From positions 4,389,981-4,453,980 of the forward strand of contig NZ_LT629732.1 in the NCBI RefSeq assembly GCF_900104745.1: a stretch of DNA of 64,000 bases. Direction: 5' to 3'. Positions 17,525 to 25,474 of this stretch are shown here, piece by piece. The notes beneath the pieces were generated by a model that saw nothing but the letters and a program-made list of their open reading frames with translations, searched no databases and was not told the origin of the DNA. This DNA comes from Actinopolymorpha singaporensis (GTDB lineage Bacteria; Actinomycetota; Actinomycetes; Propionibacteriales; Actinopolymorphaceae). A program made the position numbers and the translations under genes. The number at the start of each line of letters is the position of its first letter. Position 1 is the stretch's first letter.

Positions 17525-19188
17525 GAGATGTCCGTCCTGGTTCGCGGGCGGATCCGGCGCACGAGGCGCCCGGACGTCGAGGGCGGGCGGGAGTCGGCTG
17601 CCGAGATGGCTGGAGAGTCGGCGGCCGAGGTGGCCGGCGAGTTGCCTGCCGGGTCGGCAGCCGAGGTGGGAGCCGAGGTGGCAGCCGGTGGTGGGTCGTC
17701 GCCGTGTTCGCCGAACCACCGGGCCAGGCGGCCGGCCCTGGCCACGGCACGCAACCGGCGTTCGGTCTGCCGGCGCGCGCTCTCCGTGGTGACCACCAGC
17801 AGCTGGTCCCCGGCGCGGACGACGGTGTGGCCGGTGGGCACGAACGCCCGGCCGGTGCGGACGACGAGGCTGACCGCGGCGCCGGCCGGCAGCCGGAGTT
17901 CGTCCACGTAGACGCCGACGAGACGGGACCCCTCTGGTACGCCGACCTGGAGCAGTTCGGCGCCCGCCTCCTCCAGCGGGGCCGACTCCACGGTCAGGTC
18001 CAGCGCCTGCCCGGCGGCGGCGATCCCCAGCCGGCGGGCGAGGAACGGCAGCGTGGGGCCCTGGATCAGGGTGAAGACGACCACCAGGACGAACACCACG
18101 TCGAAGACCGTGCTGGCCGCGGGCAGGCCCGCACTCAGCGGGATGGTGGCCACCACGATCGGCACCGCGCCCCGCAGCCCGGCCCAGGACATGAACACCT
18201 GTTCACGCCACGGCACCCGGAACCCGGTCGTGCAGACGAGCACGGTCAACGGCCGGGCCAGCAGCAGCAGCGCGCCGCCGACGACGAGTGCGGGCACCAG
18301 GGCGGCGGCCAGCCGCCCCGGGCTGACCAGCAGCCCGAGCAGGACGAACAACCCGATCTGGGCCAGCCAGGCGGTGCCTTCGGCGAACCCGAGAGTGGCC
18401 CGCCGGTGTGGCAGTGGTGCGTTGCCGAGCCACAACCCGGTGACGTACGCCGCGAGCAGCCCGCTGGCGTTGATCATCCCGGCGCCGGCGTAGGCGAACA
18501 GCGCCATGGCGAGGGTCGCGATCGGATACAGCCCGGCGGCCGGCAGCGCGCTTCGGGACAGCACCCACTGGGCGACCCGGCCGACGACCAGGCCGACCAG
18601 GACACCGACGGCCAGCTGGTAACCCACCTGGCCGAGAGCGGTGACCGGGTTCGCCTGCGTCCAGGCGTCGGAGACCACCAGCGTCACCAGGATGACCACC
18701 GGCGGGTCGTTGAACCCGGACTCGGCCTCCAGGGTCGCTCCGAGCCGGCCCGCCAGCGGCAGCCTGCGGAGTACGGAGAACACCGCGGCCGCGTCGGTGG
18801 AGCCGACCGCGGCGGCGAGCAGGATCGACGTACGCCAGTCGAAGTTCAGGGCCGCGTGGGCGACGAACGCGGTGACGGCCACGCTGATCGCCACGCCCAG
18901 GGTGGCCAGCAGCGCGCTGACCCCGACGACCGGGCGGATCACCGACCAGCGGGTGGTGAGCCCGCCTTCGGCGAGGATCACCGCGAGCGCGATCAGGCCG
19001 AGGTTCTGGGTGAGCTGGGCGTCCTCGAACTCCAGGCCGAGGCCGGCCTCGCCGATCACCAGCCCGATCGCGAGGTAGACCAGCAGGGTGGGCAGGCCCG
19101 CCCTCGCCGACAGCCGGACGGCGGCTGTCGCGGCGAGCAGAACGATCATGGCGCCCGCGAGGACGACGTTGAGCTCAGCGGCGCTCAC
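17521..19188 (-). CDS. Potassium/proton antiporter (CPA1/NhaP2-like, with TrkA-C domain)
   Basis: A 555-residue protein with 12-13 membrane spans (about 1-395), then a cytosolic TrkA-C regulatory domain (about 400-490, with VYVDELRLPAGAAVSLVVR). The membrane part shows the CPA1 motifs VGSTDAAAVFSVL and LEAESGFNDPPVV. Residues 505-545 are a degenerate repeat of PATSAADSPA type. It likely exports K+ or Na+ in exchange for protons. Start is GTG at 19188 with GGAGGT five bases upstream. Confidence 0.9.
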   Translation of the reverse strand: MSAAELNVVLAGAMIVLLAATAAVRLSARAGLPTLLVYLAIGLVIGEAGLGLEFEDAQLTQNLGLIALAVILAEGGLTTRWSVIRPVVGVSALLATLGVAISVAVTAFVAHAALNFDWRTSILLAAAVGSTDAAAVFSVLRRLPLAGRLGATLEAESGFNDPPVVILVTLVVSDAWTQANPVTALGQVGYQLAVGVLVGLVVGRVAQWVLSRSALPAAGLYPIATLAMALFAYAGAGMINASGLLAAYVTGLWLGNAPLPHRRATLGFAEGTAWLAQIGLFVLLGLLVSPGRLAAALVPALVVGGALLLLARPLTVLVCTTGFRVPWREQVFMSWAGLRGAVPIVVATIPLSAGLPAASTVFDVVFVLVVVFTLIQGPTLPFLARRLGIAAAGQALDLTVESAPLEEAGAELLQVGVPEGSRLVGVYVDELRLPAGAAVSLVVRTGRAFVPTGHTVVRAGDQLLVVTTESARRQTERRLRAVARAGRLARWFGEHGDDPPPAATSAPTSAADPAGNSPATSAADSPAISAADSRPPSTSGRLVRRIRPRTRTDIS

Positions 19189-19570
19189 GGCGACCTCCGC
19201 GAGAGTCGCGGCGGTCTGGACGTAGGAGGCGGAGTCGGTGGAGTCGGCAGGCTCGGGAGTCTCGGCTGTCCCGGGAGTCTCGGCTGTCCCGGGAGTCTCG
19301 GGAGGCGTCGATGTGGGAGTGCGGACGGTCGGACGGACAGACAGGCGGACGGACGGACGTGGGTGGCGACGGTGGCGACGGCGGGGTCACGGCGCGGTGG
19401 TCGTGGCGGGAGACCACGAACGTGCAGGTGTCGGCGCGTGGCCTGCTGGCAGGCCGGCCGAGGTGCGCAACCACGCCGTGCACCGCGTACGAGCGGTTCA
19501 CGGGTCGGACCTCCGGATGGTTCGCACGCGCCGGGGCGTGCGGGGAACTCAGGCGGACGGAGTCGGCTCG
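19189..19570. repeat. Gene-free region with two blocks of short tandem repeats
   Basis: 19254-19302 holds nearly three copies of the 18-mer CGGGAGTCTCGGCTGTCC (internally 9-bp periodic). 19322-19361 holds repeats of the type CGGACGGA/CAGACAGG. An in-frame minus ORF across the first block would encode a run of Ser-Arg-Asp repeats, but it has no ribosome site and ends inside the antiporter gene. I see no other gene here. Confidence 0.7.
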
Positions 19571-20047
19571 TCAGGCCTGTGGAGGTGCGCGGCTCGCGTG
19601 GTGGTCGGTGTGTGCGGCGTGTACCTGCCGGGTCGCCCCGGGCGGGGGTGCGGAAGCGACGGTGGCGCCGAGCGTGGGTGCCTGGTCGGGGAGGGTGGAG
19701 TTGAGTCCGTGGACCCAGGAGACCAGGGGTGCGCCGGCGACCACGGCGGCATCGGGTCGCTCGCCTCGTTCGGGGACCGGCGCCACGGACGCGACGGTGT
19801 GCTCACCAGCGGTGTCCGTGGGGGAGGCGGTCGCAGGGGTGACGGCGTGGATGCCGGCTGCGGCGGAGGAGGGGACCGGTGGAGAGCCCGGAAGCTGTGG
19901 GCCGCTCAGCAGGTTGCCGGCCAGCACGGCAAGCACGCTCAGGAGGAGCAGGGCCGACGGTGCCGCGGGAACCCGCCGTCGCCGGTGACGGGCCGGTCGA
20001 GCAGCGGTGGCCGCGGTGACCAACGCAGCGGTGGCGGAGGAACGCAT
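19571..20047 (-). CDS. Hypothetical membrane-anchored or secreted protein
   Basis: A 158-residue protein I do not recognise. It has a basic N-terminus (RPARHRRRRVP), one hydrophobic segment at about residues 29-48 (ALLLLSVLAVLAGNLL), and a Pro/Ala/Thr-rich remainder consistent with an extracytoplasmic tail. The case for it being real is a strong GGAGGAGGT ribosome site 8-9 bases before the ATG, and AT-rich -10-like sequence upstream (TAAGGTAAAG). A longer frame runs antisense on the plus strand but has no ribosome site. Confidence 0.55.
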   Translation of the reverse strand: MRSSATAALVTAATAARPARHRRRRVPAAPSALLLLSVLAVLAGNLLSGPQLPGSPPVPSSAAAGIHAVTPATASPTDTAGEHTVASVAPVPERGERPDAAVVAGAPLVSWVHGLNSTLPDQAPTLGATVASAPPPGATRQVHAAHTDHHASRAPPQA

Positions 20048-20228
20048 GGTGCGGCACCTCCTCCGCTCGCTTTACCGTCCCTTTACCTTACGGGTCGTGG
20101 CAAGCGAGGGCGGGAGGCCAGTCGAGCGGCCCCGGTCAGGAGGCTGAGGCGCTGTACTGCTTCGGCGACGGCCGGGCGGGAGGAGCCCGTGCCGGGCAAT
20201 CGATGCCGGACAACCGGTCCGGACAAGC

Positions 20229-20252
20229 GAAAGGCCCCGCCGGAGCGGGGCC
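20229..20252 (-). terminator. Terminator of the tRNA cluster
   Basis: On the minus strand GGCCCCGC-TCCG-GCGGGGCC is followed by TTTCGC, 18 bases past the tRNA-Val 3' end. Confidence 0.8.
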
Positions 20253-20269
20253 CAACTGCGCATACGGGG

Positions 20270-20341
20270 TGGGCGATACTGGGATTGAACCAGTGACCTC
20301 TACCGTGTCAAGGTAGCGCTCTCCCACTGAGCTAATCGCCC
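20270..20341 (-). tRNA. tRNA-Val (GAC)
   Basis: A 72-base cloverleaf: acceptor GGGCGAT/ATCGCCC, anticodon stem CTACC/GGTAG with loop TTGACAC (anticodon GAC), and T arm CTGGTTCAATCCCAG. CCA is not encoded. Last member of the minus-strand Gly-Cys-Val cluster. Confidence 0.95.
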
Positions 20342-20360
20342 GCATGTGCGAGGAGTTTGG

Positions 20361-20431
20361 AGGTGGAGACGGGATTTGAACCCGTGTACACGGCTTTGCA
20401 GGCCGTTGCCTCGCCTCTCGGCCACTCCACC
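20361..20431 (-). tRNA. tRNA-Cys (GCA)
   Basis: A 71-base tRNA with acceptor GGTGGAG/CTCCACC, anticodon stem ACGGC/GCCGT and loop CTGCAAA (anticodon GCA). A CCA is encoded immediately after the discriminator (20358-20360). Confidence 0.95.
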
Positions 20432-20487
20432 AACGGCGCGCCGCCCTGCCGACCTGGATGAAAACCCAAGCCACCAGGCCCGCTCCG

Positions 20488-20560
20488 AGCGGACGACGGG
20501 ATTCGAACCCGCGACCCTCACCTTGGCAAGGTGATGCGCTACCAGCTGCGCTACGTCCGC
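20488..20560 (-). tRNA. tRNA-Gly (GCC)
   Basis: A 73-base tRNA with acceptor GCGGACG/CGTCCGC, anticodon stem TCACC/GGTGA and loop TTGCCAA (anticodon GCC). First tRNA of the minus-strand cluster, 58 bp past the CapA gene stop. Confidence 0.95.
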
Positions 20561-20618
20561 GTGTGCCCCGAGCTGTTTCCTCGACGCGCAGAGAACATTA
20601 TCGGATCCCTCGCCAGGC

Positions 20619-21821
20619 TCAAACCGGGGGTGTCCCTATCCGTCCCAAACCGGTGCAGGCGGTCAGATCCGCGAAGTCCCGGCGCAGGCGTTCAGCCTGG
20701 TCACCGGAGGTGAATCGGGGCAGTCCGTCGGCCCCGACCCGGCCCGGAGTCCAGCGAGCTTCCCGCACCGACCGCCCCGTCATGGTCAGGGTGAGGACGC
20801 CCGTCGTCGACTCCCGTCGGCTGTTCCGGGAGTACCACACGAAGTTGCCCAGGCCGTACGCCACGAACGTGTCGTCCAGCGTCCCCGCACCCAGCTGGAC
20901 GTGCGCGTGGCTGCCCACCACGACGTCGGCTCCGGCGCCGGCGAGCATCCGGGCGAGGTCGCGCTGGCCGGACGTCGGACAGCCCACCCGCTCCTGGCCC
21001 CAGTGGAGGTAGACGACCACGATGTCCGCCGTACGCCGGGCAGCCCGCACGGCGGCCAGCAGCCGCGCCGGCCGGACAGCGACCGCGATCCCGGCGGTGT
21101 CCTCACCCGCCGCGAAGTGCCGGGTGGTGGGATCGGGAACCGCGTCCGCGCCGATCACCGCGACCGTCGTACCCCGGATCCTCGCCACGTGCGGCGCGAA
21201 CGCCTGAGCCGCGTCGGCCCCGATGCCGACCACCGCCACCGGAGCGTGCGCGGCTGCGGCGAGGGTGTCCCGCAGCCCAACCGGTCCGTAGTCGACAGCG
21301 TGGTTGTTGGCCATGGTCACCACGTCGATCCCCGCGGCGGCCACCGCGTCGAACGCGCTCGGCGGCGCCCGGAACCGGTAGCGCTTGTCCTCCGGCGCGC
21401 CACGGGTCGTGACGGCCGTCTCGAGGTTCGCGACCGTGAGGTCGGCGGCGGACAGCTCCGGGCGCAGGGGAGCGAGCGCGGTGCCCGGGTCCGCCAGCCG
21501 CGACCTGAGCTGGTTCTGGAAGTGGATGTCGCCGGCGAACGCCAGCGTGATCGGCTCCGGCGCGGGAGGCGTGACCCGGGGCGCCGGGGTCCCCCCGCGC
21601 GGCGTGGCGGTCGGGGTCCGGTCCGCCGCGGGGTTCTCCGTCGAAGCGGGGGAGGTCGCCGGGTCTGCGGCCCGCGTGGCGCCGCCGGCCGGTTGACTCG
21701 GGTCCGCGCCGGGCGGTGCGGAACAGCCCGCACCGAGCGCGAGCGCCCCCACGGCGACGTACGACACGAACAGCTTCGTCCGGGCAGACGCGATCCGCCC
21801 GAACCCCCCATGGCCGGCCAT
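20619..21821 (-). CDS. CapA family lipoprotein (metallophosphatase-like)
   Basis: A 400-residue exported protein. A signal peptide ends in the lipobox LGAGC (Cys about 33), followed by a Pro/Thr-rich linker to about 80. The CapA/PgsA metallophosphoesterase fold then shows its metal ligands: FAGDIHFQ, VANLETAV, MANNHAVDYG and VGSHAHVQLG. CapA proteins are linked to polyglutamate capsule synthesis or anchoring, but single copies in actinomycetes have unknown substrates. No capB/capC neighbours are present, so a capsule role is not supported by context. Confidence 0.9.
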   Translation of the reverse strand: MAGHGGFGRIASARTKLFVSYVAVGALALGAGCSAPPGADPSQPAGGATRAADPATSPASTENPAADRTPTATPRGGTPAPRVTPPAPEPITLAFAGDIHFQNQLRSRLADPGTALAPLRPELSAADLTVANLETAVTTRGAPEDKRYRFRAPPSAFDAVAAAGIDVVTMANNHAVDYGPVGLRDTLAAAAHAPVAVVGIGADAAQAFAPHVARIRGTTVAVIGADAVPDPTTRHFAAGEDTAGIAVAVRPARLLAAVRAARRTADIVVVYLHWGQERVGCPTSGQRDLARMLAGAGADVVVGSHAHVQLGAGTLDDTFVAYGLGNFVWYSRNSRRESTTGVLTLTMTGRSVREARWTPGRVGADGLPRFTSGDQAERLRRDFADLTACTGLGRIGTPPV

Positions 21822-21931
21822 GCTTGGAGGGTAGGTATCCGAAGGTGCCCGTCGGGGGTCCTAGGCTGGCCATGTTGGCCTACGGCGGCGCAGGTCAGGC
21901 CGAAAGTCGCAGAAAGGGATGCGTGCGCAGA

Positions 21932-22753
21932 ATGAGAGTTTGGGTCGACGGCCGGCTTGTCGAGGATCCGTACGCGCCCGCGCTGGCGCCCCTCGACCAC
22001 GGCGTCACTGTCGGCGACGGCGTGTTCGAGACGCTCAAGGTCGTCGACGGCCGTCCGTTCGCGCTGACCAGGCATCTGGACCGGCTGGCCCGCTCCGCGC
22101 ACGGCCTCGGGCTCACCGGGCTCGACCTGGCCGCCGTCCGCCGCGGCGTCTCCGCCGTCCTGGAAGCGTGGGACCGGCCCGGCGGCAGGCTGCGCATCAC
22201 CGTCACCGGCGGCCCCGCACCGCTCGGGTCCGAACGCGGTGACCAGGGGCTGACCGTGATGGTGGCGATCGCCGAGCTGTCCGCACGACCCGACTCCACC
22301 GCGCTGGTCACCGTCCCGTGGCCGCGCAACGAGCGGGGCGCCCTCGCCGGGCTGAAGACCACGTCGTACGCGGAGAACGTCGTCGCCCTCGCCCACGCCC
22401 GTCAACACGGCGCGACCGAGGCGTTGTTCGCCAACACCGTCGGCAACGTGTGCGAGGGGACGGGCTCGAACGTGTTCGTCGTGCTCGGCGGTGAGGTCTA
22501 CACCCCGCCGCTGTCGGCGGGCTGCCTGGCAGGAGTGACCCGCGCGCTGGTGCTGGAGTGGTGCGGAGGGTACGAGAAGGACCTGCCGGCGAGCGCGCTG
22601 GAGGAGGCCGAGGAACTCTTCCTCACCTCGACGACCCGCGACGTGCAGGCGGTGAACTCACTGGACGGGCGGAAGCTGCCCGCTCCCGGTCCGGTGACCG
22701 CACGGGTCATGGAGGAGTTCGCACGAGCGGCGGCCGATCGGATCGACCCCTGA
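21932..22753 (+). CDS. Class IV aminotransferase / aminodeoxychorismate lyase-like
   Basis: A 273-residue PLP enzyme of fold type IV. Motifs: LDHGVTVGDGVFETLKV near residue 22, catalytic lysine in LAGLKTTSYAENVVA (about 145), and EGTGSNVFVV (phosphate loop). Actinobacterial members in this size range are usually annotated as 4-amino-4-deoxychorismate lyase (PabC, folate path) or branched-chain aminotransferase; the sequence alone does not decide. ATG at 21932 is used; a GTG nine bases upstream at 21923 is closer to an AAAGGGA site and possible. Confidence 0.88.
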   Translation: MRVWVDGRLVEDPYAPALAPLDHGVTVGDGVFETLKVVDGRPFALTRHLDRLARSAHGLGLTGLDLAAVRRGVSAVLEAWDRPGGRLRITVTGGPAPLGSERGDQGLTVMVAIAELSARPDSTALVTVPWPRNERGALAGLKTTSYAENVVALAHARQHGATEALFANTVGNVCEGTGSNVFVVLGGEVYTPPLSAGCLAGVTRALVLEWCGGYEKDLPASALEEAEELFLTSTTRDVQAVNSLDGRKLPAPGPVTARVMEEFARAAADRIDP

Positions 22754-22832
22754 TCCGATCCGGCCGTACGCATCGTCGGATCGACCCCTGATCCGTGCCG
22801 AGGCGACCGTAGGCAATGTCGGATCGACCCCG
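22738..22832. repeat. Three direct repeats of TCGGATCGACCCC overlapping a stop codon
   Basis: TCGGATCGACCCCTGATCCG occurs at 22738-22757, covering the last codons and TGA of the aminotransferase gene, and identically at 22776-22795; a third, shortened copy starts at 22819 and becomes the left arm of the hairpin at 22821-22863. Confidence 0.85.
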
Positions 22833-22863
22833 GGCCACCCAGGAGGTGGGCCGGGGTCGATCC
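22821..22863. terminator. Bidirectional terminator-like hairpin
   Basis: GGATCGACCCCGG pairs perfectly with CCGGGGTCGATCC over 13 bp, and pairing continues past a bulge. It lies between the convergent aminotransferase and SsgA-like genes and could serve both. Confidence 0.65.
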
Positions 22864-22876
22864 GCACGTAGCCTGG

Positions 22877-23314
22877 CTAGACCGCCGGGCCGGAGCTGCG
22901 GCGTAGTTCCTCGACCAGCAGGTCGAGGTCGACGTGCCCGCTCTCCTCACCCGGAGGGATGATCGAGTACGTGCTCTGCAGGAAGGTCGCGAGACCGTCC
23001 GCCGGAGCATGGAGCACCGCCTCCCCGTCGGGGGAGCGAAGCTCGATGAGCACGATGGCGCGCCCGGTCTCGTCCACGAGGGGCGAGACGTGCACGTCAC
23101 CGTCACCGGTGGGCCGGAACAGACCTTCGGACAGGAGTTCCCTGGCGAAGACCCAACGGACTCCGCGGGGTTCGCCAGTGTGAAACACCGCGTCGACGGC
23201 ATACGGGTCGGCGGCGTCATATCGGAGCTCTGCGGTCAGCCGCAGCGCGGCTCCCGTTCCGTCGATGAGGCGGAGCGGCAGCGCGTGGGTGACCGAAGCG
23301 GGTAGTGCATCCAT
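22877..23314 (-). CDS. SsgA-family (SALP) sporulation/cell division regulator
   Basis: A 145-residue protein with the SsgA/SsgB core: LPLRLIDGTGAALRLTAELR, then YDAADPYAVDAVFHTG, VRWVFARELLSEGLFRPTGDGD and GEAVLHAPADGLATFLQSTY. SsgA-like proteins steer septum site selection, FtsZ recruitment (SsgB) and spore wall synthesis in sporulating actinomycetes and are absent from simple rods, so this gene is a lineage marker. The ATG at 23314 is chosen because the additional 17 residues from 23365 are proline-rich and absent from homologues. No strong ribosome site is seen for either start. Confidence 0.9.
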   Translation of the reverse strand: MDALPASVTHALPLRLIDGTGAALRLTAELRYDAADPYAVDAVFHTGEPRGVRWVFARELLSEGLFRPTGDGDVHVSPLVDETGRAIVLIELRSPDGEAVLHAPADGLATFLQSTYSIIPPGEESGHVDLDLLVEELRRSSGPAV

Positions 23315-23615
23315 CGGGGGGCGGGGGCCTTTCCGTGGGTGGTGCGGGACCGGCGGTAGGGCCATAGCGCGAGAGTCTGCTACTCCAAAGTCCCTTGCAT
23401 CAAACCGGGGAGGCTGGTGCGTCCCGGTCTGGTCGAATTCGCCCCGGCAAACTTCTCAGCATGCGAGACGAGATCGCTGTTTTCCCTTCACCAGAAGGGG
23501 GTCGGACCTCAAGGTAGGCTCTGCGGCTATACCACTGGCAGCGGGGGCATTGTGTCTCCGGGCCCCGCGCTCAAACCATAACGGACGAAGCGCGGAGAAC
23601 CACGCAGGAGGATTC
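23315..23615. promoter_or_regulatory. Divergent intergenic region between SsgA-like and PGPGW genes
   Basis: About 300 bp, less GC-rich than its surroundings. A TAGGCT -10-like box lies at 23515-23520 for the plus-strand gene, giving a leader of about 90 bases. I find no clear -10 for the minus-strand gene and no small ORF. Confidence 0.45.
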
Positions 23616-24248
23616 GTGAACGCCTACCGACACACCGACCACGACGAGGGCGTGGCCGATGGCCGGCAGGCCGTCGCGCCCCCGCGACCGGACCGGCGCA
23701 CCGTGGACGACAGCGACGCCAACGCATCCGAAAGCGACACGCCGCCCCGGTCGGACGTTCGGGGATCAGCCGACCACGGCGACCACGAGCAGGACAAGCA
23801 CAGCGACGACCACGACGACGAGGACCACAAGAAGAAGCACCGGCCCTGGCGCCGGATCCAGTGGCACCACCGCGCGCGCCGCCGTATCCGCCGCCACCCC
23901 ACGCTCAACGCCACCTGGCGCGGCGCGGTCTTCGTGGTCGGCGTGCTGCTCATCGTTGCCGGACTCGTCATGTTCATCGCACCCGGTCCCGGTTGGCTGA
24001 CGGTCATCCTCGGGCTCGCCGTGCTGGCCACGGAGTTCGCGTGGGCGCACCGAACTCTGGAGTGGTCGAAGGACAAGGCGCGCGCGGCGGGCGAGAAGGC
24101 GATGGACCCGAGGGCCCGCCGGCGCAACCTCCTGATCGGGGCCGTCGTGGTGGTGCTCGTCGCCGCCACCGCGGCCGCGTGGGTGGTGACCCAGGGGTTG
24201 CCCGGCCCGGCGATGTCCACCTGGGAGTGGGTCCGGTCGTTGCGGTAG
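23616..24248 (+). CDS. PGPGW/TIGR02611-like transmembrane protein
   Basis: A 210-residue membrane protein. Residues 1-85 are very hydrophilic and rich in Asp/His (about 30 charged residues), then comes a hairpin of two membrane segments around the motif PGPGWLTVILGL, a short amphipathic stretch EFAWAHRTLEWSKDKA, and a third C-terminal span. The PGPGW family has no known function. GTG at 23616 is preceded by AGGAGG. tRNA-Val follows 47 bp downstream. Confidence 0.82.
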   Translation: MNAYRHTDHDEGVADGRQAVAPPRPDRRTVDDSDANASESDTPPRSDVRGSADHGDHEQDKHSDDHDDEDHKKKHRPWRRIQWHHRARRRIRRHPTLNATWRGAVFVVGVLLIVAGLVMFIAPGPGWLTVILGLAVLATEFAWAHRTLEWSKDKARAAGEKAMDPRARRRNLLIGAVVVVLVAATAAAWVVTQGLPGPAMSTWEWVRSLR

Positions 24249-24260
24249 ATGGCGATGCGC

Positions 24261-24266
24261 TAGGGT
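24261..24266 (+). promoter_or_regulatory. -10 box of tRNA-Val(CAC)
   Basis: TAGGGT 30 bases before the mature tRNA 5' end. A small CCCCG-TT-CGGGG hairpin lies between the two and could be a processing signal or the terminator of the preceding gene. Confidence 0.5.
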
Positions 24267-24295
24267 TTCTGTCGCCCCGTTCGGGGTGTGCAGAG

Positions 24296-24367
24296 GGGCG
24301 ATTAGCTCAGCGGGAGAGCGCTTCGTTCACACCGAAGAGGTCACTGGTTCGATCCCAGTATCGCCCA
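24296..24367 (+). tRNA. tRNA-Val (CAC)
   Basis: A 72-base cloverleaf: acceptor GGGCGAT/ATCGCCC, anticodon stem CTTCG/CGAAG, loop TTCACAC (anticodon CAC). It differs from the Val(GAC) gene at 20270 mainly in the anticodon arm, suggesting duplication. Confidence 0.95.
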
Positions 24368-24387
24368 CTCACAGCCATGCAGGGTCG

Positions 24388-24415
24388 GCCCCGGTTCTCA
24401 ACCGGGGCTTTACCT
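24388..24415 (+). terminator. Rho-independent terminator after tRNA-Val
   Basis: GCCCCGGTT-CTC-AACCGGGGC followed by TTTACCTTTTG, 20 bases past the tRNA. Confidence 0.88.
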
Positions 24416-24511
24416 TTTGTGCTGCGAATCAGTGCAGCGAAGTTGCCCGTCAGGGGGCAAGGTGAGGCGGCTTCGGGACTCCAGACGACGGGTCTGCGTC
24501 AGCGGTCCGCG

Positions 24512-25312
24512 TCAGACCGAGGCGACCACGACGTCCAGCCGCCAGGGCCGCCCGTGTTCGGGGCGCTCGGCTTCGACCTGGTAGCCCAGCCCTCGCAACA
24601 CGTCGACCAGGTCGTTCGGGCGGCGCGGGTTGTCCTCGCCGTTCAGCAGGTCACGGACCAGCCGGCCCTTGGTGGCCTTGTTGAAGTGGCTGACGACGGT
24701 ACGGCTGGAGGCGTCACCCGGCCGGGTCTCCTGCAGCACCCGCACCGTCGCGGTGCGGCCGGCGAGTTCGCCGGTGGGCGTCCAGACGGTGGCGTACGCC
24801 GAGGAGCGCAGGTCCAGCACCAGCCCGCGCCCGGCCGCGCCGGCGATCGCGGTCGGCATGCTCTCCCGCCAGAACGCGCCCAGCGGGCCGACGCCGGGCA
24901 ACCGGACGGTCATCGAGCAGCGGTACGGCGGGATGCGGTCGCGCAACCGGACCGCGCCCCACAGGCCGGAGCAGATCAGAAGGAAGCGCTGCGCCCGGCG
25001 CCGTTGCGCGGGCCCGAGCGAGGCCAGGTCGAGGGCGTCGTACAGCACTCCGGTGTACAGCCTGGCCGCCGGCAGCGTCGGCGCGTCCCGAAGTCGCGCG
25101 TCGCGTTCGACCTCGCCGCGCTGGCTCGCGGACAGCCCGAGCACGGCCATCGCCTCGTCGGTCCGGTCCGCGTCACCACACAGGTCGACGAGCGCGTCGA
25201 GGACCTTGGTGCGGGCGGGGGTGAGTTCGGGCAGCGACAGCGAATCCAGGTCCACCGGGCGGCCTCTGCCCGCGGCGGCCTTGCCCTCCGAGGGTGGCAA
25301 CAGGATGAGCAC
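24512..25312 (-). CDS. yaaA: YaaA family peroxide-stress protein
   Basis: A 266-residue YaaA/DUF328 protein. Diagnostic stretches are MLILLPPSEGK at the N-terminus, LLICSGLWGAVRLRDRIPPYR in the middle (shown across two halves) and VVSHFNKATKGRLVR near the C-terminus. In Escherichia coli YaaA lowers free iron under peroxide stress. Start is GTG at 25312 so that the family N-terminus is complete. No neighbours suggest an operon. Confidence 0.92.
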   Translation of the reverse strand: MLILLPPSEGKAAAGRGRPVDLDSLSLPELTPARTKVLDALVDLCGDADRTDEAMAVLGLSASQRGEVERDARLRDAPTLPAARLYTGVLYDALDLASLGPAQRRRAQRFLLICSGLWGAVRLRDRIPPYRCSMTVRLPGVGPLGAFWRESMPTAIAGAAGRGLVLDLRSSAYATVWTPTGELAGRTATVRVLQETRPGDASSRTVVSHFNKATKGRLVRDLLNGEDNPRRPNDLVDVLRGLGYQVEAERPEHGRPWRLDVVVASV

Positions 25313-25474
25313 GAACGGGAGAGTACGGGACGGGAACCGCCGGGGATGGCAGAGCCGGGACGCATGCTGCCGGGATGGCGGAACGCCACGAAGGTGAAGG
25401 TTCAGCTACGTTGGGTGGACCGGCACCGGTCCGGCCGCCGGTGTGGTGACTTGTGTCTTCGAAGGGACGGACTC

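Noticed and set aside
19175-19501. Minus-strand ORF with Ser-Arg-Asp repeats
   Set aside because: Explained by the 18-bp tandem repeat, no ribosome site, and it ends inside the antiporter gene.
19238-20296. Long plus-strand ORF over the repeats and the 158-aa gene
   Set aside because: Low-complexity Arg/Gly translation, no ribosome site, runs into the tRNA cluster antisense.
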